Of a DNA stretch of 36,245 bases, positions 16,705-24,257 are shown piece after piece (position 1 is the first letter of the stretch; each line of letters opens with the position of its first letter). The translations under genes and the position numbers were made by a program. The stretch is from CAZCGA01 sp964498075 (GTDB taxonomy: Bacteria > Desulfobacterota > Binatia > HRBIN30), in assembly GCA_964498075.1 (NCBI GenBank), contig CAZCGA010000057.1, forward strand, positions 1-36,245, given 5' to 3'. Below the pieces are notes generated by a model. The model was not told where the DNA came from and did no database searches. It saw only the letters and a list, made by a program, of their open reading frames with translations.

Positions 16705-17847
16705 TTAGGAATTTCCCAGAATGCTCACGCACCCCACCGAGCCCGGCCCGCCGAGGTTGTGCGCCAGACCCAGCTCGGCGCCTTTGACCTGCCGCGCCCC
16801 GGCCTTGTCCCACAAGTGCTGGCACACCTCGTAGATCATGCGGATGCCGGTGGCGCCGATGGGGTGGCCGAACGACTTGAGGCCGCCGCTCGGATTGACG
16901 GGGATCTCGCCGCCGATGCTGGCACGGCCCTCGGCGACGAAGTGGCCGCCCTCACCGCGCTTGCAGAAGCCGAGGTCTTCGTAGTTCAGGATCTCGGTGA
17001 TGGTGAAGCAGTCGTGCACCTCGGCCAGGTCGATGTCCTGCGGTGTGACGCCGGCTTGCTCGTACGCCGACTGCGCCGCGTGCGTCGTCGCCGGAAAGCC
17101 GGTGTAGGCGAAGCCCGGCTTCATGTACGGCTCGCCCGAGGTGACGGCGAGACCGATGCCCTTCAGCCAGATCGGATCGGACCGGAACTTCTTCGCCAAC
17201 TCCTTGCTGCAGACGATGGCGGCGGCGGCACCGTCGGTGGTCGGGCAGCAGTCGAACAATCCCAGAGGGCTGCAGATGAGTGGCGCCTGCAGCACTTGCT
17301 CCTCCGTGACTTCCATCTGGAAGTGCGCCTTGGGGCTCATCGTACCATTGTGATGGTTCTTCATCGCGACTTTGGCGAGCGTGTGCTTGTCGATGCCGTA
17401 GGTCTTGAAGTAGCGGTTCGCGGCCATGGCGAAGAGGCTCGGCGCGGTCGTGCCGTGGCCGATGACCGGATGTGTGCCGAACGTTCCGAGGCCGCGCTGG
17501 CCCGAGTCGCGCAGCTTCTCGAAGCCGAGCGCCAGTGCGATGTCGTACATGCCCGAGGCGACCGCCAGCGCCGCGTTGCGGAAGGCGTCCATCCCCGAGG
17601 CGCAGTAGTTCTCGACGCGCGTGATCGGGATGTTGAAGAGCTTGAGCGGATCGGCCAGTGACGTGCCGGCGGTGCCGGAACCGATGGTGCCGACCCACGC
17701 GGCCTGGATCTGCCCCGGCTCGATGCCGGCGTCGGCGTACGCCTCGAGCGCCGCATCGACCACCATGTCCTCGCTGCTCTGATGATAGTTCTCGCCGAAC
17801 TTGCAGCAGCCCACGCCGATGATGGCAACCTTGTCGCGAATGTTCAT
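16705..17847 (-). CDS. SCPx/lipid-transfer-type thiolase
   Basis: 380 aa. The nucleophile C82 lies in NYCASGMDAFRNAA. H278 (AEVHDCFTI) and H328 (GHPIGATG) are the other conserved catalytic-loop residues. Near the C-terminus, AHNLGGPGSVGC replaces the CxGGGxG of classical thiolases, as in SCPx and mycobacterial lipid-transfer thiolases. It should cleave a 3-ketoacyl-CoA to acetyl- or propionyl-CoA plus a shortened acyl-CoA; branched or steroid side-chain substrates are common for this subfamily. Upstream on the same strand is an HMG-CoA-synthase-like/DUF35 fusion. Thiolases of this kind often need a DUF35 partner (archaeal thiolase/HMGCS complex; Ltp2 with ChsH2), so a complex is likely. The ribosome-binding site is weak. 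Confidence 0.92.
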   Translation of the reverse strand: MNIRDKVAIIGVGCCKFGENYHQSSEDMVVDAALEAYADAGIEPGQIQAAWVGTIGSGTAGTSLADPLKLFNIPITRVENYCASGMDAFRNAALAVASGMYDIALALGFEKLRDSGQRGLGTFGTHPVIGHGTTAPSLFAMAANRYFKTYGIDKHTLAKVAMKNHHNGTMSPKAHFQMEVTEEQVLQAPLICSPLGLFDCCPTTDGAAAAIVCSKELAKKFRSDPIWLKGIGLAVTSGEPYMKPGFAYTGFPATTHAAQSAYEQAGVTPQDIDLAEVHDCFTITEILNYEDLGFCKRGEGGHFVAEGRASIGGEIPVNPSGGLKSFGHPIGATGIRMIYEVCQHLWDKAGARQVKGAELGLAHNLGGPGSVGCVSILGNS

Positions 17848-17857
17848 GTCTTGGACA

Positions 17858-18174
17858 GCCTTTCTCCCCCCGGATCGGAGAATGAGAAACCGGAAACAGG
17901 AAATGGGAAACGGGGGACCGGCAAATTGAGGGAGAGACAGGGCCTTCGGTTGACCAGTTTCGAATTTCCGGTTTCGGGTTTCCGGTTTTTCATTTTCTTC
18001 TTCATCCCGCCGGGCGCCTTTCTCCCCCCGGATCGGAGAATGAGAAACCGGAAACAGGAAATGGGAAACGGGGGACCGGCAAATTGAGGGAGAGACAGGG
18101 CCTTCGGTTGACCAGTTTCGAATTTCCGGTTTCGGGTTTCCGGTTTTTCATTTTCTTCTTCATCCCGCCGGGCG
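17858..18174. repeat. Exact-looking tandem duplication, 2 x 158 bp
   Basis: The segment from gcctttctccccccggatcg (17858) to ...catcccgccgggcgc is repeated immediately, with copy 2 starting at 18016, and I see no mismatch. Copy 2 runs into the last codons and stop of the HMGCS-like gene (stop at 18160), so the duplicated unit includes that gene's 3' end. Each copy contains inverted arms (gaatgagaaaccggaaac and gtttccggtttttcattttc). This accounts for the 312-bp gene-free stretch 17848-18159. Confidence 0.9.
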
Positions 18175-19563
18175 CGCCTTCCAGAAGTAATTGTTCATCC
18201 CGAAGCCTTCATGGTACTTGCGGAACGTTAGCTCGACCGGCATGTCGATCTCGACACGCTCGGCATCGCAATCGGTCATCTGCAGGTAGATCCGGCCGCC
18301 ACCGTCGAGGTCCACCACCGCATGCGCCACCGGCGTATCGGGCGAGTCGAACAGGTAGTCGTTGGTGAAGGTGAAGAGCGTGCCGCGCCGCGACAGTTTT
18401 GTCTCCACGAGGCCGTCGCGGTGGCCGCACTCGATGCAGACACGATGCTTCGGGAACTGCACCGTCTGGCACTTTGGGCACTTGCCACCGTAGAGCGGCA
18501 GGATGGCCTTCTGATCGCGGAGGAGCACGACAGGGGTCGAGACGTCGGCGCTGGTGGTCTCCTTCCGGATGAGCTTGCGGAAGCGGGCGTACTTGCCGTA
18601 CGACGGCAGCAGCCGCTTCACCTCGATTTGCGAGAAGATGCTCCGCGCCGTGCGGTACTGGGCGATCGCGTCGGTGGCGCGCAGGATGAACGCGTCGCCG
18701 CCGTCGCCGTAGCTGGCAAGCAGAATCACGTCTCCGGGCTTGGCGCGCTCCAAGGCCGCGGCGAGCAGCAGCAGCGGCTGCGCCGTACCGGTGTCGCCCA
18801 GCAGCGGCCAGAAGGTGTCGTGCACCTGTTTCTTGGCATCCAGCCCGACGGCCTTGGCGACCGCCGCACCGGCACGCGGATTCGGCGCCGCCAGCACCGC
18901 GGTGGTGATCGCGCCGGGCGCGAGGTTGGCTTGCTGCAGCACGCCCTTGATGACCGTGGTCATGAAGCGCGTGTAGCCGAACTTGGTCTCGAAGGCGCCG
19001 GGGAAGGCGTGCAGGTAGTCTTGATCCTCGGTGCGCCAGGTGCCCAGGAACTCCTCGCTGACACTGAAGGAGCCGACGATCTCGGCGATCACCCGGTCAC
19101 CGCCCAGAAGCACGGCGGCCCCGGCGTCGCCGTAGTTCTGTTCCGCCATCGAGTCCGGCTCGCCCATGCGGCAATCAGCGGCACAGACCAGCGCGCGTTG
19201 CGCACCGGCCCGCAAGGTGTCCGCGGCTGCGAGCAACGCGGAGGTTCCGGCCCGCAAGGTGTCGGTGAAATCGGCGGTCCGTATCTTGGCTCCGGTATCG
19301 AGGACCGCGGCGATGGTGGCGGCGGTTTGCTTCTCCCGGTAGGGCGGCGTCGTCGAGGCGAAGAAGAGCGCGTCCAACTGTGCCGGTGTGCTATCCGGAA
19401 AGCAGTTGATCGCGGCGCTGACCGCCAGCGTCAAGCTGTCTTCGTCGTGATTCGCGACTGCTTTTTCACCGCCCGCGGACGCTGTGCCCCACTCCTTCGC
19501 AATCAGCTCGCGAGGCAAGCGATAGCTGGGGACGTAGCTCCCGAAGCCGATAATGCCCACCAT
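18160..19563 (-). CDS. HMG-CoA-synthase-fold protein fused to DUF35 Zn-ribbon/OB domain, catalytic residues lost
   Basis: 467 aa, preceded by AGGAG six bases from the ATG. Residues 1-about 320 follow the archaeal-type HMG-CoA synthase fold (MVGIIGFGSYVPSYRL, TADFTDTLRAGTSAL, LLGDTGTAQPLLLLAAAL, ILLASYGDGGDAF). The catalytic Cys of ACKAGT is Leu103 here (TLRAGT), and the His of FHQPN is Ala225 (LAAPN), so condensing activity is unlikely. Residues about 350-460 are a DUF35 domain: a zinc ribbon C362/C365/C376/C379 (KCPKCQTVQFPKHRVCIECG) and an OB fold (TLFTFTNDYLF, VAHAVVDLDGGGRIYLQM). The next gene downstream is a thiolase. A scaffold or substrate-channelling role for that thiolase is my inference, by analogy with the archaeal thiolase-DUF35-HMGCS complex and Ltp2-ChsH2. 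Confidence 0.88.
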   Translation of the reverse strand: MVGIIGFGSYVPSYRLPRELIAKEWGTASAGGEKAVANHDEDSLTLAVSAAINCFPDSTPAQLDALFFASTTPPYREKQTAATIAAVLDTGAKIRTADFTDTLRAGTSALLAAADTLRAGAQRALVCAADCRMGEPDSMAEQNYGDAGAAVLLGGDRVIAEIVGSFSVSEEFLGTWRTEDQDYLHAFPGAFETKFGYTRFMTTVIKGVLQQANLAPGAITTAVLAAPNPRAGAAVAKAVGLDAKKQVHDTFWPLLGDTGTAQPLLLLAAALERAKPGDVILLASYGDGGDAFILRATDAIAQYRTARSIFSQIEVKRLLPSYGKYARFRKLIRKETTSADVSTPVVLLRDQKAILPLYGGKCPKCQTVQFPKHRVCIECGHRDGLVETKLSRRGTLFTFTNDYLFDSPDTPVAHAVVDLDGGGRIYLQMTDCDAERVEIDMPVELTFRKYHEGFGMNNYFWKARPAG

Positions 19564-19657
19564 TCCTACTCCTGACTCGAACGATCGTGTGTCGCAGCAG
19601 TCTTACGAAGTTCGCGGCGCTGAATCAACCGTATGTGGGTACAGGTTGTGGCGCCGC

Positions 19658-21074
19658 TCACCCCGCTGGGCACATGAACTGGCTCGAAGCGAGACACGTC
19701 GAGAGCGTGTCGTCCACAATGAAATCGCTGCCGAGGTCGATCTCCACCTGACCGTTCGCGAACTCAAGCGTATCAGTGCCCCCTGCCGATTCGATCGTGA
19801 TGATGCCGGCGGCCGGACACGGGTCGGTGCCCGGGATCAGCAGCGGCATGATCGTGGACAAGCGCACCATTCCTCCGAAGCACGACGACGTGATCAGCCC
19901 CGAGACCTCGACCAGGTTGCTGCCGGAGATCGGGTCGACGCGCAGCGTGTAGGGGTTGAACATCGCCTCGAAGCTGTTGCCATCGGTGGCGAAGGCAACG
20001 TTGCCGAGCACGGTCATGGTGTACGCCACCGGGATGCACTGGGCGTTGGACTGCAGCACGGTGATCTGAACGCTGCTGCCGCTCCCGAACGTCGCCTGCG
20101 TCGAGGTGATCGGCGTACCCTCCGCGTCTTTGGACACGACGGTGACCAAGCCGGCGAGTTGCAACCCGACCGTATCGTAAGAGCACTGGCATGGGGCGGC
20201 GCTGCAAGACAAGTCCACGCCTGCGGTGAAGCTCGTGAACGAGGCGGTCGTACTGCCGGTGGCCGTTTGCGACGTCACGACGAAGTCCTGTGTCGAGAGG
20301 TTGAGCGGCGAGGGGATCGTGCCGCACAGGTCATTGTGCCGGCCCAGGGCGGTTACTGTGTTCTTGAAGGTTAAGGTTGCCCCAGTGCCGCTGTTCACCG
20401 TGCAGTCNNNNNNNNNNGAACCCGAAGGTATAGGTCGGTGGTCCGATCGCCGGCGGGAAGGGCGTGATGTCCTGACGGCATCCCACTGAGCCGCCGCCAC
20501 CGGCCGAGCAGTTGAACGGGATGGTGACCTCGGCGGCCGCACCGCCCGACTGCGGGCCACTGAAGTGACCGAGCAGCGCGGCCGCAAGGTCGGGTATGGC
20601 CAGCAGGGCAGACGTCGTACTTTCGATGGCGCCGGCGGCGCGGCGTGCCACGCCCAATGTGGCGGTGTTGGGCGTTTTGGTGGCGGGGGGCGGCGGCGCT
20701 GGAGTCGCCGTGGGCGACACTGTGTAGGTCGGGCAGGCGCAGGGTATACTTGGGGTTGGAGTCGGCGTCGATCCACCACAGCTGCTCTGCGCCGCGATGA
20801 TGCCCGTGACCAGCTCATCGATGCTGACGGCCCTGTCGCGGTTGATATCGAACGCGTCGCACGCCTCGACCGCTGCGTTGCCGAGTGCAATGGCCGCACC
20901 CTTCAGCAGCTCGTCCTTCGCCACTCCATCCTCGCCGTTGCAATCGCCGGCGCAGACGGAGTTCGAGCTGAGCAAGGTGGGAGACTGCCCGCGTCCCGGG
21001 GTTGCCCCTAGGAGCCAGAGGCACCCAACCGCGCCGAGCACGGCGGCGCGAATGGACGCCCGCCCGCGGCTCAT
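19658..21074 (-). CDS. Secreted EF-hand/dockerin-like protein, interrupted by an assembly gap
   Basis: The N-terminal part (start 21074) has a signal peptide (SIRAAVLGAVGCLWLLGATP). Two calcium-binding-like motifs follow (CAGDCNGEDGVAKDELLKGA; ACDAFDINRDRAVSIDELV), the dockerin/EF-hand arrangement DxNxDxxVxxxEL. A Pro/Thr linker (STPTPTPSIPCACP; PPPPATKTPNT) comes next, then a globular part. After the N run at 20408-20417 the frame continues as DCTVNSGTGATLTFKNTVTA to MCPAG and the stop at 19658. The two parts are in different frames only because the N run has an arbitrary length. The C-terminal half has paired cysteines and beta-rich character, with no family I recognise. Together with the two genes upstream it forms a group of exported proteins. 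Confidence 0.78.
20408..20417. other. Assembly gap (10 N) inside a CDS
   Basis: The frames on the two sides differ by one position as drawn. For the gene to be continuous, the true gap length must be a multiple of three, so 10 N is a placeholder. Confidence 0.95.
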
Positions 21075-21172
21075 CGCTGCCTCATACTGGAACCAGTTTG
21101 CGCGGCCAGTCGAAGATCAGGAGCGGATGGTACATGTTGGCGGTCGCGGCACGTGTGTGTCAGGTTTCGACG

Positions 21173-22303
21173 TCAGTTCGCGCGCGCCGCGGACGGTGCA
21201 ACCAAGGCCTGGTCGGCAACCTCATTGGCTCCCAAGGTTCGCTTGTACATGCGGAAGTCGCTGAGAACACCGGGCAGCGTCGTGGCATCGGGATAACCGG
21301 ACCCGATGTCCAGGGGGGTTTGCGGCGGCACGTCGAGCTGCCCCGCAAATGGCTGCTGACCTACAAGTCGGCCGTCGATATAGAACGCCACTGCGCCTTG
21401 GCCCCAGGTCGCAGTCACGAGATGTTGCTCGCCATACCGCCAAGTATCTATGAGGGAGCTGGTTTCGACTTGCGTGCGGCTGTTGTCCGCGAGCGACAAA
21501 TGCAGGGACTGCCCATCTTTGAAAATCTCTAGGGCGTTCTGCTTCGCCTCTGCGTTTCCGAGTTGAACCAGCGTCCCGCTGGTTTGGTCGCTGCCATCCC
21601 ATTGCGGTTGCAGCCAAAACGAGATCGTTCCGGCCTCGCCGCTGATGATATTCTTGGCATCCTCGATTTGCAGCCGTGAATCGGCGGGAAATTCTTGCTG
21701 CTTGGAACTGTCGAAGAGTACGACGCCTTCCCCGAAGACCGAGGCGACGGCATTTGGGTTCTGCCCGGGCTCAGCGGCTGCCGCCTCTACCGCCGGCGCT
21801 CGTGCGCCTTGCGCGCTTCCTGTCACACTGCCGGGTGCGCCGACCGGATCCGCCGACTCCCCACCTGACGACCGCGCGTCCGTGCTGCCGCGCTGACCGG
21901 ATCCGTCTGCCGCCGGGTCCGCCCGATTCGCGCCGCCGGTATATCGGGCTTCGTAGGCTTTGGAGCTACTGCCTGCGGCCGCAATGTCAGACCGGTCTCC
22001 GGCCACGACGGCACTGCCGCCTGGCCCGGCTTTGACGCCGCCCCCCGCCGGCGGGGGCACACCCGCTCGGACGGGGTCCGCGCTTTCGCTCGGCGGCTCC
22101 CCCAAGTCCCCACTGTCCCGCGCGACCCAACCGGTTTCGCGCGACATCGGGGCGGAGCGAGGTGCTGATGAGCTGCGCGCTGCCGAGGAGGCGGGCGCCT
22201 CGGAGCGGAAACCCAGAGAAAGCCGCAACAGCATCGCCACCCCCAGGATGCCACACACCAACACGGCCACGGCGACGCCGGGCCGCACGGTTCTTGGCGT
22301 CAT
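21173..22303 (-). CDS. Membrane-anchored LamG-like (concanavalin-A fold) protein
   Basis: 376 aa from the ATG at 22303 (MTPRTVRPGVAVAVLVCGIL), preferred over an ATG 44 codons upstream because it directly precedes a membrane anchor and GAGGA lies upstream. After the anchor comes about 150 residues of Ser/Ala/Gly/Pro-rich linker, probably disordered. The C-terminal about 170 residues are LamG/laminin-G-like: GVVLFDSSKQQEFPADSRLQ, AGTISFWLQPQWDG, HLVTATWGQGAVAFYIDG, PLDIGSGYPDATTLPGVLSD, FRMYKRTLGANEV. Such domains bind carbohydrates or proteins outside the cytoplasm. No catalytic domain is attached, so a binding or adhesive role is inferred. Neighbours on the same strand are also exported. Confidence 0.82.
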   Translation of the reverse strand: MTPRTVRPGVAVAVLVCGILGVAMLLRLSLGFRSEAPASSAARSSSAPRSAPMSRETGWVARDSGDLGEPPSESADPVRAGVPPPAGGGVKAGPGGSAVVAGDRSDIAAAGSSSKAYEARYTGGANRADPAADGSGQRGSTDARSSGGESADPVGAPGSVTGSAQGARAPAVEAAAAEPGQNPNAVASVFGEGVVLFDSSKQQEFPADSRLQIEDAKNIISGEAGTISFWLQPQWDGSDQTSGTLVQLGNAEAKQNALEIFKDGQSLHLSLADNSRTQVETSSLIDTWRYGEQHLVTATWGQGAVAFYIDGRLVGQQPFAGQLDVPPQTPLDIGSGYPDATTLPGVLSDFRMYKRTLGANEVADQALVAPSAARAN

Positions 22304-22524
22304 GGTGGTTCCTCGTTGCGCTGGCCGCATATGAAAGTCAATACGCCGAGCCGAGGCCCTGTTTTGGAATGGCGAAGCCATGCTTCGCCTCCGTTGTTTG
22401 CCAGAAGACGACGCGCGACATTCGAACTGACCCACGACTCATCGTCGGGTCCTGTCGAAACGGAATTGGGCAAAGCTCGCCGCGGCATTGGCAGCGACGA
22501 GAAAACAGGCAGGCCGAACCAAAA

Positions 22525-22567
22525 CGCGCGCACCCGGCCTCCGCCGAGGCGGAAACCGGGGCGCGCG
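22525..22567 (-). terminator. Intrinsic terminator after the Cys-rich gene
   Basis: The arms cgcgcgcacccggcctccgcc and ggcggaaaccggggcgcgcg pair with few mismatches. On the minus strand the hairpin is followed by TTTTGGTT, a short U tract, and it starts 23 bp after the stop at 22590. This fits a Rho-independent terminator for the 22590-23921 gene. Confidence 0.65.
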
Positions 22568-22589
22568 CCGGGTCGGAACCCGCTCGACG

Positions 22590-23921
22590 CTAGCGCGTCA
22601 GGCCGGGGTTCTGGACCTGTGTCATGCAGGTCGCGGTGGACATGTTGCCCGAGCCGTCCGTCGCGGACATCGTCCACTGGATGATGGTATTGACGCCGCC
22701 CGCCGACGGGCCGACGCTGACCGTGTTGCCGGAGTACGAGGCCTTGCAGGCGGCCAACTTGGACACCTTCTTGCCGGCTCCGTTGATCAGGTAGCAGTCC
22801 ACGCTCGTCACGTGGGCGGAGGTGGCGCCGCCGCAGTTGTCGGTCACGTCGGACGCCGCCGTCCACGACATCGGGGCGAGTGGCGGCGTGACGTACGGCG
22901 TCGCGCAGGTAATCACAGGGGGGGTGTCGTCGATGAGCGTGAGCTTCTGAATGCAGGACGCAGAATTCTCGGAGCAGTCGGCCACGGTGCAGGTTGAGCT
23001 CGTCGTGTCCGGACCGTTCTGCGTGAGCTCCTCCGGGTCACACGTGCCCGTGAGGGGCCCCTCGCAGTCATCCGTCCCCGACGCCGCCGGCGTGATCGTT
23101 GCTTCGCACGGGCCGGTCAGGGCCGGGTTCATTGTATCCGATGTCTTCACGGTCACGTCCGGATCGCAGGTTGCGCTCGGTTTCGCCGTGTCCTCGATGG
23201 TGAGCGTCGCGGTGCACGTGTCCGAACCGTCGGCGTTGGTGGCCGTGTACGTCACGTCGTGGGAGTTCCCAGCGTCGCACGTGAAGTCGTACGAGTCCTG
23301 GCCGTCGTTCGTGATCTCGGCATCGCATGTGGCCGTCGCGGTACCGAGCGTATTCGCGCCAGCCCCGTCCACGCACTCGACGGACTTAGCGGCGGGACAG
23401 GTGATCACCGGAACGCACGGCAGGGAGCAGGGGCCGCAGTCGTTGCCGCAATCCGACGTGCCGCACTGACTGGGGGTGCAGTCGTCAGTGACATGGGTGT
23501 TGAAGTCACAGCCGACGGCGGGGTTGCAGGAATTGACCGTGCAGGGGTTCCCGTCGTCGCAGACCACGTCGGTGTGCTGACAACCCGCCTGCTGGTCGCA
23601 GCCATCGACCGTGCACGCGTTCGAGTCGTCGCAGTTGACCGGCTGATGGTGATGGCACGTCCCGCCGTCGCATCGGTCCACCGTGCAGGCGTCGTTGTCG
23701 GATTCGCAGGGTTCGTTGTTGTTGATCGGATTCGCCCCGTTGTTGCAGTGGAGATTCCTGTCGCAGTACACCGCGCTCGAGCACGTCGTCGCAGCGCGGC
23801 ACTCGTCACCCTCAGCCTTCCCCACGCACTCCGGATCGGGTGTCGGGTCGGCCCACGCCGCCGCCGGAATCGCGATCGCCACAGCGATCAGGAACATCTT
23901 GATACCAGTAACGTCTCTCAT
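22590..23921 (-). CDS. Secreted Cys-rich protein with CxDGNxCT modules and HYR-like domains
   Basis: 443 aa. A GAGG ribosome-binding site precedes the ATG, and MRDVTGIKMFLIAVAIAIPA followed by AAWADP is a signal peptide. Residues about 30-150 contain four modules such as CDDSNACTVDGCDQQAGC and CDDGNPCTVNSCNPAVGC, the same pattern as the giant protein at the left edge. The remainder has repeated beta-sandwich-like segments (VTYTATNADGSDTCTATLTI, PPVITCATP, QWTMSATDGSGNMSTATC) resembling HYR or Ig-like extracellular domains. Exported, disulphide-rich, probably a surface or matrix protein; no enzyme motif is seen. It is the first of three exported-protein genes on this strand, but a terminator separates it from the next. 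Confidence 0.85.
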   Translation of the reverse strand: MRDVTGIKMFLIAVAIAIPAAAWADPTPDPECVGKAEGDECRAATTCSSAVYCDRNLHCNNGANPINNNEPCESDNDACTVDRCDGGTCHHHQPVNCDDSNACTVDGCDQQAGCQHTDVVCDDGNPCTVNSCNPAVGCDFNTHVTDDCTPSQCGTSDCGNDCGPCSLPCVPVITCPAAKSVECVDGAGANTLGTATATCDAEITNDGQDSYDFTCDAGNSHDVTYTATNADGSDTCTATLTIEDTAKPSATCDPDVTVKTSDTMNPALTGPCEATITPAASGTDDCEGPLTGTCDPEELTQNGPDTTSSTCTVADCSENSASCIQKLTLIDDTPPVITCATPYVTPPLAPMSWTAASDVTDNCGGATSAHVTSVDCYLINGAGKKVSKLAACKASYSGNTVSVGPSAGGVNTIIQWTMSATDGSGNMSTATCMTQVQNPGLTR

Positions 23922-24257
23922 AACGCCCCTCTTTCTATGGCGACCGGACCCCGCTAGCGCGAGGTTGGGTCGCGATCCATTTAACCAGACCTCAGACGAG
24001 CTTGTCTGACCATTGCCATATAACCCCGCACAGCATCCTCACGCAATGACAAAATTCCAATGACAAAAGCGGGGGATCCTGATGACATAAGTCAGGCGCA
24101 GCGACCTCAGGAAAGGTCGGAGACGTTTGTTCCCTGACGCGTCAGAACACTACTCAAGCGCGTCCCGAGCCGTCGGTCGTTGCCACAACGCCCCGCGCTC
24201 GGGTGGCCTGATGCCGCTGCCCGATCGTACACCGTGCGACGTCCGGTTGCTCCAATC
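23922..24257. promoter_or_regulatory. Intergenic stretch, 336 bp, with an imperfect palindrome at 24128-24149
   Basis: No gene is seen. It separates the racemase-like gene (stop at 24258) from the start of the Cys-rich gene at 23921 and should hold the latter's promoter. TGTTC and GAACA flank the perfect core TGACGCGTCA (24135-24144), which could be an operator. CCTGA-N9-TCAGG near 24079 is a weaker dyad. Neither can be assigned. Confidence 0.25.

Noticed and set aside
17782..18368. Two small plus-strand frames with nearly identical peptides
   Set aside because: They are the translation of the two 158-bp repeat copies and have no ribosome-binding site or family.
18322..19575. 417-codon plus-strand frame
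   Set aside because: Antisense to the HMGCS-like/DUF35 gene, which has conserved motifs and a good ribosome-binding site.
20331..20899. Frameshift in the dockerin-like gene
   Set aside because: The frame change coincides with the 10-N placeholder, so it is an assembly effect, not a mutation.
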